Assembly (NCBI RefSeq): GCF_015776785.2
Contig: NZ_LFMD02000007.1
Span: 124,001-188,000, forward strand
Length of the DNA: 64,000 nucleotides
DNA from: Kitasatospora sp. SUK 42
Lineage (GTDB): Bacteria; Actinomycetota; Actinomycetes; Streptomycetales; Streptomycetaceae
Direction of reading: 5' to 3'
The translations under genes and the position numbers were made by a program. This document shows positions 39,029-49,700 of this stretch, piece by piece (position 1 is the stretch's first letter; every line of letters starts with the position of its first letter). The notes beneath the pieces were generated by a model, which made no database searches, was not told the DNA's origin, and saw only the letters and a list, made by a program, of their open reading frames with translations.

Positions 39029-40719
39029 TCCGGTCCTCCGGCGGTCGTCTGGCCCACGGTGGCCCGGTCGAGTTGCGGCAGGCGGCCCCACTTGCCCGTG
39101 TGCCAGGGTTCCCGGTTGTCGCTGGGCCAGGCCCGGAACGGCCGGCCGAGCTCCCGGCAGAGGTACTGCGCGGCGTACCGGCCGCTGGTGGCGGCCCGGA
39201 TCAGGCCGCCGAGCGCCGTCCACTGCCCGGCCATCGAGAAGCCGCCGAGGCCCGGCAGCCGCATCCGGTCCCGGTTGACCAGCCGGTTGACGGCGTCCTC
39301 GGCCTCGGAGAAGGCCTGCCAGGCGAGGATGCTGCCGTAGGTGTTGCCGGTGAACCGCTCGGTGGTCACCGGCGAGGCCACGTCGACCAGTTCGATCCTC
39401 GGGCCCAGCTCCGGATAGGTCCGCGTGAGGAACTCCCGTACGAACGAGGCGACTTCCTGCTTGCGCTCCCGGTAGGCCCGGCGGTCGGCCGTCCGCAGCT
39501 CCTTCCAGGAGCGGTAGTCGCTGAAGTAGGTGCAGTGCAGCACCGACTTGCCGGGCGGCGCGAAGCCCTCGGCGTAGTCGGAGCGCAGCTGCACCACCAG
39601 GCTGTGCTGCAACGACCCGGGCAACCGGGATCCCTGCTCCGGCGTCAGCAGGTAGGTGGTGGCGTGCGGCTCGCCCGCCGGCAGCGGGCCGTCCACACCG
39701 ACGAAGGCGGAGACCACGGCCGGGTAGAGGTTGCCGGGCTTGTCCAGCAGCTCGCCGTAGAGCAGCTCGGTGGCGGGACTGGAGTACCGGCCCCCCAGCA
39801 GCCGGTCGAGCACCGTCGGACCGTCGCAGGCGGCCACCACGTGGTCCGCGAAGTGCCGTGAGCCGTCCTTCAGTTCGACGCCGACCGCGCGCCCGCCCTC
39901 GACCAGGATCCGCTCGACCCGGCAGCGGTAGCCGATCACCCCGCCGAGCGAGGTGTACCGCTCCTCCACCGACCGGGCCAGGCCGAGCGAACCGCCCTGC
40001 GGGAAGCCCGCGTTGCCGCTGTGCGCGGCCGCCAGGGTGTACAGGTACGGCAACAGTGGGAAGCCCGCGGGCTCCTGGAGGAACATGTTGGGGAAGGCCC
40101 GGCGCAGCAGCGGGTCCCGGAAGCCCTCGGCGAAGCCGCTCATCGGGGTGGTCGCGGTGCGCCAGAACAGCCGGAAGGCGGGCAGCACGGCGCGCAGGTG
40201 GCGCAGCCGTTCGGCGGTGGTCCGCAGCGGCGGCGGGGTGAGGTCCCAGGGCAGGTCGATCGCGGTGAAGCGGCGCAGGTCCCGGCAGAAGGCCCGGATC
40301 GGCTTGGCGTCGCCGGGCGCGAGGTCCAGCAGGTGGGCCTCCAGCCGGTCCGGGTCGCCGAAGAAGGTGACGGCCCGGCCGTGCTCGTCCACGACCCGGT
40401 TGAAGACGTCGAAGTGAGTCACCGACTTGCCGTCCAGGGCCCCGAGTTCGCGCCAGACCTGATGGGCGCCGGTGCCCTCGGCGGTGCCGATCAGCCAGTC
40501 GATGCAGTAGTCGAACAGGTAGCCGTGCCGGGACCACGCGGCGCAGCAGCCTCCGGGGAGCACGTGCTTCTCGAAGATGCGGGTCTCCAGCCCGCTCATC
40601 TGCGCGTAGCAGCCGGTGGCGAGGCCGGCCAGCCCGGCCCCGATCACGATCACCCGGGGCGGGCCGCCGTCGGCCCGCTCCCTGGCGGACCAGTCCGGCC
40701 CGCGGTCAGCCGCGGCCAT
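39025..40719 (-). CDS. ftdC: PTM cluster FAD-dependent phytoene-desaturase-like oxidoreductase (first copy)
   Basis: A 564-residue flavoprotein paralogous to ftdD, with RVIVIGAGLAGLATGCYAQMSGLETRIFEKHVLPGGCCAAW at the N-terminus and FSMAGQWTALGGLIRAATSGRYAAQYLC at the C-terminus. Two such enzymes plus an MDR reductase are the set associated with tricyclic (5-5-6 type) PTMs such as HSAF, frontalamides and the S. griseus SGR810-815 products. Its ATG at 40719 overlaps the end of ftdB by 14 bp, so translation is probably coupled to the megasynthase. Confidence 0.92.
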   Translation of the reverse strand: MAAADRGPDWSARERADGGPPRVIVIGAGLAGLATGCYAQMSGLETRIFEKHVLPGGCCAAWSRHGYLFDYCIDWLIGTAEGTGAHQVWRELGALDGKSVTHFDVFNRVVDEHGRAVTFFGDPDRLEAHLLDLAPGDAKPIRAFCRDLRRFTAIDLPWDLTPPPLRTTAERLRHLRAVLPAFRLFWRTATTPMSGFAEGFRDPLLRRAFPNMFLQEPAGFPLLPYLYTLAAAHSGNAGFPQGGSLGLARSVEERYTSLGGVIGYRCRVERILVEGGRAVGVELKDGSRHFADHVVAACDGPTVLDRLLGGRYSSPATELLYGELLDKPGNLYPAVVSAFVGVDGPLPAGEPHATTYLLTPEQGSRLPGSLQHSLVVQLRSDYAEGFAPPGKSVLHCTYFSDYRSWKELRTADRRAYRERKQEVASFVREFLTRTYPELGPRIELVDVASPVTTERFTGNTYGSILAWQAFSEAEDAVNRLVNRDRMRLPGLGGFSMAGQWTALGGLIRAATSGRYAAQYLCRELGRPFRAWPSDNREPWHTGKWGRLPQLDRATVGQTTAGGPE

Positions 40720-43700
40720 CGGCGGTGCCTCCGGCCAGGATGGCGCCCGCCAGTTCCGCGTTGCGCTCGGCGAACTCGCCGTCGAGCATCTCGGCGTGGT
40801 CGCCGTGCCCGGCGTACACCGCGGTGCCGGTGGTGGAGGCGCCGTGCCAGGAGCCGTCCTCGCCGCCCGCGTGCACGGACAGCCGCTCCCGCTCGCAGAC
40901 CACGTCCAACCGGGCCTTCACCGTGCCGGTGTTGGGCGTCCGGCTGCAGAACTCCAGGTAGTCCCTGGCCTGTTCGAGGGTCTCCCGGGCGACGATCCGC
41001 GAGCCGGTGTGGCGGTGGAGGTGCTCGTGCAGCTCGCGTTCGAAGACGGCCAGGTGCTCCTCGCCGAGTTCGTAGGCTACGACGGCGCGGTAGGCGTCCA
41101 CCAGCAGCACCGAACTCACCGTACGGCCGCGCCGCTCCAGCTCCTTGGCGACCTCGAAGGCGAGGTTGCCGCCGAGCGAGTAGCCGAGCAGGACGTACGG
41201 TCCGGCCGGGTGCAGCGCCTCCACCAGGTCGGCGTAGCGGGCGGTCTTGTCCTCGCCGGTCAGGTAGTTGAAGGCGGCGATCCGCTGCTCGGGCAGGTGG
41301 GCGGCGAGCTGCCGGTAGACCAGGCCGTGGCCGCCGGCCGGCGGGAAGCAGAAGACCGTACGGTCGTGTGGCGCCCGGGCGTTGAACCAGAGGTAGGGTT
41401 CGCCGCCGGCCACCTCGCCGGTGATGATCTGCTCGACGGTGCGGGCCATGCCGTGCAGGGTGGTGACCTTGAACAGCTGGCCGACCGGGATGCTGATGTT
41501 GAACTCGGTCTGGAGGTGGTGGATCAGCTCGATCAGCCGGATGGAGCTTCCGCCGAGTTCGAAGAAGTCGTGCTGGAGGCCGACCTCGTCCAGGCCGAGC
41601 AGGTTCCGCCAGTGTTCGGCGACCCGCACCTCGTAGAGCGTGACGGGCGGTTCGTGCCGCTCGCCGCCGGTGTCGGCCTTGGGCTCGGGCAGGGCGGCCA
41701 GGTCGACCTTGCCGTTCGGGGTGAGCGGCAGGGCGGGCAGTTCGGTGAGGTAGGAGGGGATCATCACGGTCGGCAGGTGCTCGGCGAGGTGGCGGCGCAG
41801 TTCGCGCCGGTCCAGCTCGACGCCCTCGGCGGGCACCACGTACGCGGCCAATACGGCCTCACCGGAGCCGTCCTGCCGTACGGCCACACAGGCCTGGGCG
41901 AGTTCGGGCCGGGCGGTGAGGTGGGCCTCGATCTCGCCCGGCTCGATCCGGTGACCGCGGACCTTGACCTGGTTGTCGATCCGGCCGAGCAGGTGCGCGG
42001 TGCCCTCGGTGTCCCAGTGGCCGAGGTCGCCGGTGCGGTAGAGCCGCAGCGGCGTGCCGTCGAACTCCAGGGTGGTGAAGCGCCGTTCGGTCTGCTCCCG
42101 GTCGCCCGGGTAGCCGGCCGCGACGCCCGCGCCGCCGATCCACAGCTCGCCGGGCACCCCGGCCGGGACGGGCTCGCCGTACCGGTCGAGGATGTACAGC
42201 GCGCTGTTCGGGAAGGGCCGCCCGATCGGGACCATCCGGCCTGGTTCGAGCCCTCCGGCGGTGCCCTCGTAGTAGCTGCTGTCCACGGTGGCCTCGGTCA
42301 GGCCGTAGGAGTTGACCAGTCTGGTCCGCTCCCCGCACAGTGCCCGCAGCCGCTGGTGCTCGGCGGCCTTCCAGGCGTCGGAGCCGACGATCAGCAGCCG
42401 CAGGAAGTCCAGCCGCAGGCCCTCGCGTTCGCAGTGGGCCATCAGGGCACGGGCCACGGCGGGCACGAACTCGCCGCAGTCCACGGCCTCCTCGCGCATC
42501 ACCCGGTACAGCCGGGCGGTGTCGAAGAGCAGCTCGCGGTCGACCAGGACGAGGGTTCCGCCGGTGCTGAGCGCCCGGGCGAGGTCGCCGGAGAACACGT
42601 CGAAGGCGGTCCCGGCCATCTGGAGGTGCACCCGGGCCTCGGTGTCCAGCCGGTACTCCTCCCGCCATCCGGCCGTGACGGCGGCCAGGTTGCGGTGGTC
42701 GACCCGCACGCCCTTGGGGCGGCCGGTGGAGCCGGAGGTGTGGATCACGTACGCGGGCCGGTCGGGGTCGGCGGCCGGCAGCGGCCCGGTGGTGTGGGCG
42801 GGCCGCTCCAGTTCCTCCAGGGTGACGGGCACGGCGGGCAGTTCGGCGGTGAACGGGCGCCGCTCGTCCACCACCACCAGGGCGGCCCCGGCGTCGGACA
42901 CCTGGTGGGCCAGCCGGTCGACGGGGTGCCCGGGGTCGAGGGGAAGGTAGGCGGCGCCGGCCCGCCAGATCGCCAGCAGGGTGGTGATCAGCTCGGGTGA
43001 CTTGTCCAGGCAGACCGCGACCACCGAGCGTTCGCCGACGCCCAGTTCGCGCAGCTTCACGGCGAGGCGCTGGGAGCGCTGGTCGAGTTCGCCGTAGGTC
43101 ATCCGCCGGACGCCGCCCCGGCCGGGCGCGACCACCGCGACGGCCTCGGGGTGCTCGGCGGCGGCCTTGGCGATCAGCTCCGGCACCGGCACGTCGTGGT
43201 CGATCCGCCGCCCGGCGCCACTGAACCCGGTGAGGATGCGGTGGCGCTCGGCCGTGTCCAGCATCCGCAGCCGGCCGACCGGCTCGCTCTCGCCGGCCCG
43301 GGTCATCGCGTCCAGCAGGTTGCGGTAGTGCGCGGCCAGCCGCTGCACGGTGGCGGGCTCGAAGAGGTCGGAGTTGTACTTGAAGACGCAGTGGAAGCAG
43401 CCGTCCGAGCGGTCCTCGTAGGCGGACAGTGTCAGGTCGAACTGCCCTTCCTCCTCCGGGAGTTCGATGTACTCCAGGCGGTAGCCGAACCGTTCCACCG
43501 CGACCTTGTGGGTCAGCAGGATGAACATCGCCTGGAACACCGCGGAGCGGCTCGGGTCGTGCTGCAGCCCCAACTGCTCGACCAGCAGCGGGAACGGGTA
43601 CTCCTGGTTGTCCAGCCCGCCGAGCACGCTCTCCCGCACCCGGGCCAGTAGCCCGGCCACCGTCGGCTCCCCGGCCAGGCTCACGTGCAGCGGCAGCGGG

Positions 43701-46700
43701 TTGACGAAGTAGCCGTAGACGGAGGAGAACTCCTCCTGGGTGCGGCCGGTGACCGGGCTGCCGACCACGATGTCCGGCTGGCCGGACCACCGGTGCAGCA
43801 GCAGGTAGTAGGCGCTGAGCAGCACCATGAACGGGGTGGCGTTGTTCGCGCGGGCCAGCTCGTGCACCCGGGCGGTCAGTTCGTCGTCCAGCCGGAAGAA
43901 CTCGGAGGCCCCGTTGTGGGTCTGCACCGCCGGGCGCGGCTTGTCGGTGGGCAGCGCCAGCACCGGCATCCCGGCCGGCAGGTGGCCGCGCCAGTAGTCG
44001 AGCATCCGCTGCGCCTGCGGCCCGGCCAGGAAGCGGTTCTGGTGGTTGAGGAAGTCCAGGTACCGGGCGGCCACCGGGGGCAGTTCGGGGGTGCGGCCCT
44101 GACGCAGCGCCTCGTAGACCTCGAACAGCTCCTCGATGAAGGTGAAGGTGGAGATCGCGTCCGAGACGATGTGGTGGACGGCCTTCATCAGCACCCAGCG
44201 GTCCGGGCCGCGCCGGAACAGCCGCAGCCGCACCAGCGGGTCCTGCGCCAGGTCGTACGGCCGCCGGTACTCGCGGACGATCAGCTCGTGGATCTCCTCC
44301 CACGGGCGGCCCTCGACGTCGAACAGCCCGGTGTCGGCGACCACCTCCGCGCGGATCCGCTGGACGGGGCGGCCCTCCTCGGCGGTGAAGGCGGCCCGCA
44401 GCCCGGGGTGCCGGGCGACCAGGAAGGCGAAGGCGGCGAACACCAGCTCCGGGTCGAGCTCGGCGCGGACCTCGACCGCGCCGCCGATGTTGTACGCGAA
44501 GCCGTCCGGGTGCAGCAGGCGCAGGAACCAGAGCGCCTGCTGGTTGTGGGTGAGCGGGTAGCGGGACTCGTCGGTGTGGAGCTCGACCTCGGCCTGCTCC
44601 TCGCCGCCCTCGGTGTCGAGCCGCTCGGCCAGGCCCTCGGCGAGAAGGTCGACCAGGTCGCCGACGCTGCCGTTGCTGAGCAGCGCCACCACCGGCAGCG
44701 CGACGCCGAGTTCGCCGTGCACCCGGGCGCGCAGCTCCATGGCGAGCAGCGAGTCCAGACCGTGCGCGCCGAGTCTGGTCTGCTCGTCGATCCGCTCGGC
44801 GCCGATCCGCAGCACGGCCGCGGCGGCGGCGGTGAACCGCTCGGCGATCAGCTGCCGGCGGGTCTGCGGGTCGGCCGCGCGGTAGGCGTCCAGGAAGCCG
44901 CCGGTCTCCGCCGGGGCCTGCTCGGCGGCCTCGGCCGCGAGTTCGGCGACCAGCGGCGGCGGCGCCGGGTACCAGGCCAGGAAGGTCGGCCAGTCGACCA
45001 CGGTGGCGACCAGCAGCTGGGCCCGGTCCTGCCCGAGGACGCGCTCCAGGACGGCCGTCCCGGCGTCCGGCGGCAGCGAGCTCATGCCGCGGGCGTCGCG
45101 GTAGTGGGCGACCAGGCCCAGCTCCTCGATCATGCCGGTGGCCCAGGGCCCCCAGTCCAGGCTGAGCGCGGGCAGGCCGTCGGCCCGGCGGTGGTGGGCG
45201 AGGGCGTCCAGGAAGGCGTTCCCCGCCGCGTAGTTGGTCTGTCCGGCGGTGGTGAGCAGCGAGGCGACCGAGGCGAACAGCACGAAGTGGTCGAGGGGTT
45301 CGTCTCGCAGCAGCCGGTGCAGCAGGTGGCCGCCGATCACCTTGGGGGCGTACCCGGTGTCGAAGGCGGCGCGGTCCATCTGCGCCAGCAGGGTGTCCTT
45401 GACCTGCCCGGCGAGGTGGAACACCCCGCGGATCGGCGGGAGCTGGCGCTGCCGGTAGCCGGCGAGCCAGCGGGCGAGGGCGGCCTCGTCGGTGACGTCC
45501 ACCGGGGCGAGCAGCGGCTCGGCGCCGAGCGCCTCCAGTTCCCGCAGGAACGCGATCCGCTCCCCGACGGGGCTCGCGGGGTCGACGGCGCGCCATTCGG
45601 CGCGCTCGGGCAGGGCGGTGCGGCCGACCAGGATCAGCCGCCGGGCGCCGCGCCGCACCAGGGTGCGGCAGAGCAGCCGGCCGAGGGCGCCGAAGGCCCC
45701 GGTGACGAGGTAGCTGCCGTCGGGGCGCAGGACCGGCGGCAGCGGCCGGGTGAGGCCCTCGGCCCGGCGCAGCCGGCTGGTGAGCCGTCGGCCGCCGCGC
45801 AGGGCCAGTTCCTGCTCGTCCCCGGCGGCGAGTTCGGCGAGCAGTGCCTCGGCCTGGTCGTGCGGCGCGAGGGCGGGGTCGAGGTCGATCAGGCTGCCGC
45901 GGTGGGCGACGAGTTCCTGCTGCCACAGCACCCGGCCGATGCCCCAGGCGGGGGCGCCGAGCGGTTCGACCCGGTCGCCGGGGCCGGCGGCCTGGGTACC
46001 CCGGGTGACGATGTGCAGCCGGCCGTCCGGGCGGGCGGCGGGCAGGGCCTGGGCGAGGGTGATCAGCGAGTAGGCGCCGAGGGTGGCGAGGCGGTCGAGC
46101 CGCCCTGGTTCGACGGTGTCGAGGGCGGGCAGGTCGAGGTTCCACAGGTGGGCGACGGTGGTGCAGCCGGGGTCGAGGTCGGCGAACAGCCGCCGCAGGT
46201 CCTCGGCGGAGTCGGGCCGTACGGTCGCCCGCCCGTCGGTGAAGGAGTACTCCGTGCCGGGCCGGACGAGGTGGCTGCGGGCGCCGCGCTCGGCGGCCAG
46301 CGCGGCCAGCCGCTCGGCCAGGCCGCCGGCGTCGGCGAACAGCAGCAGGTCGCCGGTGGGCTGGTCGAGGGGGGCCGTTGGGGCGTCCGTCCAGGCGAGT
46401 TCGGTGAGCCAGCCGTCGATGGTGGCCAGGCCCACCGAGGCGGAGGCCTGGGCGACGTCGGCGACCCGGAAGCCGGTGATCCGGCCGAGCGGGGTGCCGT
46501 CCTCGGCGTAGAGGGCGAGGTCGCCGACGAGTTCCTCGCCGCTGTCGCGGGTGACGGTGGCGTGCGCCCAGAGCGGCCGGTCGCCGATCTCGTCGAGCCG
46601 GACCTCCTCGATGGAGACCGGCAGCCGGACGCTGCCGCCCTCGGGCGTGTGCAGCCGGGTGGCCAGCAGGGTCTGGAAGCAGGCGTCGAGCAGGACCGGG

Positions 46701-49700
46701 TGGAGGTGGTGGTCGGCGGCGTCGGGGCCGAGCCGCTCGGTGGGCCGGATCCAGGCCAGTGCCTCGCCGGGCCCCGCCCACACCTCGGCGATGGCCTGGA
46801 AGGCGGGCCCGTAGTCGTAGCCGCGTTCGGACAGTCTCCGGTAGCAGTCGGGGCCGTCGAGGTGCCGCCCCCGGGCCCGGAGCGCGTCGAGGTCGGGGGC
46901 GGGCCGGTGTGCGCGCCGCTGGCCGGTGCGGACCCGGCCGCTCGCGTGCACGGCGGGCTCGCCGCCCGGCGGGGTGGAGGCGATGGTGAAGCGGGCGTCC
47001 TCGGGCGCGTAGCCGAGCTGGACGGGGACGGGCTCGGTGTCGGAGAGGAACAGCGCCCGGTTCAGCTCGACCTCGGCCAGCACCACCTCGGTGCCGCCGG
47101 TCAGCGCGCGCACGGCCTGGGCCGCCATCTCCAGGTACCCGGCGGCCGGGAAGACGACCTGGCCCTCGATCCGGTGGTCGTCCAGGTACGGCAGCCGCTC
47201 GGGGTCGAGCGCGGTGGTCCAGGAGGGCTGGGCGGCGGCGGTACGGCGGCCGAGCAGCGGGTGGTCGACCCTCCCGAGCCGGACCTGCTCGACCGGCTCG
47301 GGCTCCACCCAGTAGCGGTCGCGCCGCCACGGGTAGGTCGGCAGCGGCACCGGGCGCCCGGCCGGGTGCAGCACGTCCCAGCTCAACTCGACGCCGAGGG
47401 TGTGCAGTTCGGCGAGGGTGCGGGTGAGGCGCTCGGGTTCGTCCTGTTGGCGGCGGATCGACGCCAGGACGTGCGCCTGCTCGGCGCACTCGCGGATCGC
47501 GTGCCCGAGCACCGGGTGCGGGCCGAGCTCCAGGAAGAGCCGGTGCCCGTCCTCGGCCATCCGCTCGACGGCGGCCCGGAAGCGCACCGGCCGGCGGACG
47601 TTGCGCCACCAGTACTCGCCGTCCAGCTCCGGCCCCTGGGCGAGGCCCTCCTGGGCGGTCAGGTAGAGCGGCAGCTGCGCGTCGCGCGGTTTGATCCCGG
47701 CGAGCGAGGCGATCAGCTCGTCCTTGATCGGGTCCATCCGCACGCTGTGGTACGGGACTTCGACGTCCAGGAAGCGGGCGAACACGCCCTGCTGCTGGAG
47801 TTCCCCGGCGAGTTCGCGCAGCGCCCCGGTGTCCCCGGCGAGGGTCACCGCGGAGGGGCTGTTGACGGCGGCGAGCGAGAGCCGGGTGCGGTACGGGCGG
47901 ATCCGGCGCTCCGCCTCCGCCTCCGGCAGGCCGACGGCGAGCATCGCGCCGGTGCCGGCGAGGCGCTGTTGCAGTCCGCTGCGGGCGAGTACCACCCGGA
48001 CGGCGTCGGCCAGGTCGTAGACCCCGGCCTCGTGGAAGGCGGCGACCTCGCCGGTGCTGTGGCCGACCACCGCGTCGGGGCGCAGTCCGTGGCTGCGCCA
48101 GAGTGCCGAGAGGCCCACCTGGAGGGCGAAGTTGGCGGGCTGGGCGAGCCAGGTCTCGGCCATCCGGGAGTCGGCCTCGTCGTGGCCGAGTTCGTCCAGC
48201 AGTGACCAGCCGGCCTGCTCGCGGATCTCCCGGTCGACGGCCCGTACGGCCTCGCGGTAGACCGGCTCGCTCTCGTACAGGCCGCGGCCCATCCCCCACC
48301 ACTGCGGGCCCATGCCGGTGAACACCCAGGCCAGGCGCCGTTGTTGGCGCTCCCGGGCATGGCCCTGGACCACCTGCGGGTGGGCCTCGCCGCGTTCGTG
48401 CGCGGCGAGCGCCTCGCCGAGGTCCCGCTCTCCGGAGTAGACCACCGCGAGCCGCTCGGGCAGGTGCTGGCGGCGGTGGGCGAGGGTGTGGCCGAGGTCG
48501 GCGAGCGCCGTGCCCGCGGCGAGTTCGCGCCGGATGGCGGCGGCCAGTTCGGGCAGTCCGGCGGCGTCCCTGGCGCTCAGCGGCAGGATGCTGCGGGTCG
48601 GCCGGGGCGCCGGTGCGGCGGGGGCGGGGGCGGGCGGTTCCTCCAGCAGGACGTGGGCGTTGGTGCCGCCGAAGCCGAAGGAGTTGACGCCCGCGCGGGC
48701 CGGGCCCTGGTGCTCGGGCCAGTCGACGGGGGTGGTTGGGATGACGAAGGGCAGCGCGTCCAGGTCGATGGCCGGGTTGGGCCGTTCCAGGTTGAGGTGC
48801 GGCGGGATGCGGCGGTGCTTGAGGGCCAGCACGGTCTTGATCAGTCCGGCGACCCCGGCGGCGGCCTCGGTGTGCCCGATGTTGGTCTTGACCGAGCCGA
48901 CGTAGCAGCGGTCCCCGGAGCGGCGGCCGACGCCCAGCACCCGGCCGAGCGCGGCGGCCTCGATCGGGTCGCCGACCGGGGTGGAGGTGCCGTGCGCCTC
49001 GACGTACTGGAGGCTGCCGGGCGCCACTCCGGCCTCGGCGCAGACCCGTTCGATCAGGGTGACCTGGGCGTCCGCGCTGGGGACGGTGATGCCGTTGGTG
49101 CGGCCGTCCTGGTTGACGCCGCTGCCGAGGATGACGGCGTGCACCGGGTCGCCGTCGCGCAGCGCGTCGGAGAGCCGCTTGAGGACGACCACGCCGACGC
49201 CCTCGGCGCGGACGTAGCCGTCGGCGGAGGCGTCGAAGGCGCGCGAGCGGCCGTCGGCGGAGAGGAAGCCGCCCTTGGTCTCGGCGATCGTGTACTGCGG
49301 CGCCATGTGCAGCAGGGCGCCGCCGGCCAGGGCGAGTTCGGTCTCGCCGCGGAGCAGGCTCTGGCAGGCGAGGTGGACGGCGACCAGCGAGGAGCTGCAC
49401 GCGGTGTCGATCGAGACGCTGGGGCCGCGGAAGTCGAAGCAGTGCGAGATCCGGTTCGACACCATCGTCATCATGGTGCCGGTGGCGGTGTGCGCGGCGA
49501 TGGTGCCGAAGTCGAGGTCGGCGAACTGGAGGATCTTCCAGTCCAGGGTGAAGGCGCCCATGTAGACGCCGACGTCCCGGCCGGCCAGTTCGCCGGGGCG
49601 CAGCCCGCCGTCCTCCAGCGCCTCCCAGCTGACCTCCAGGAGCTTGCGCTGCTGCGGGTCCATGTGCTCGGCCTCGCGCGGGCTGATGCCGAAGAAGTCC

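Noticed and set aside
37337..40537. 1066-codon minus-strand frame running from ftdD into ftdC
   Set aside because: Only the part after the ATG at 39028 is protein-like; the rest is ftdC read in the wrong phase.
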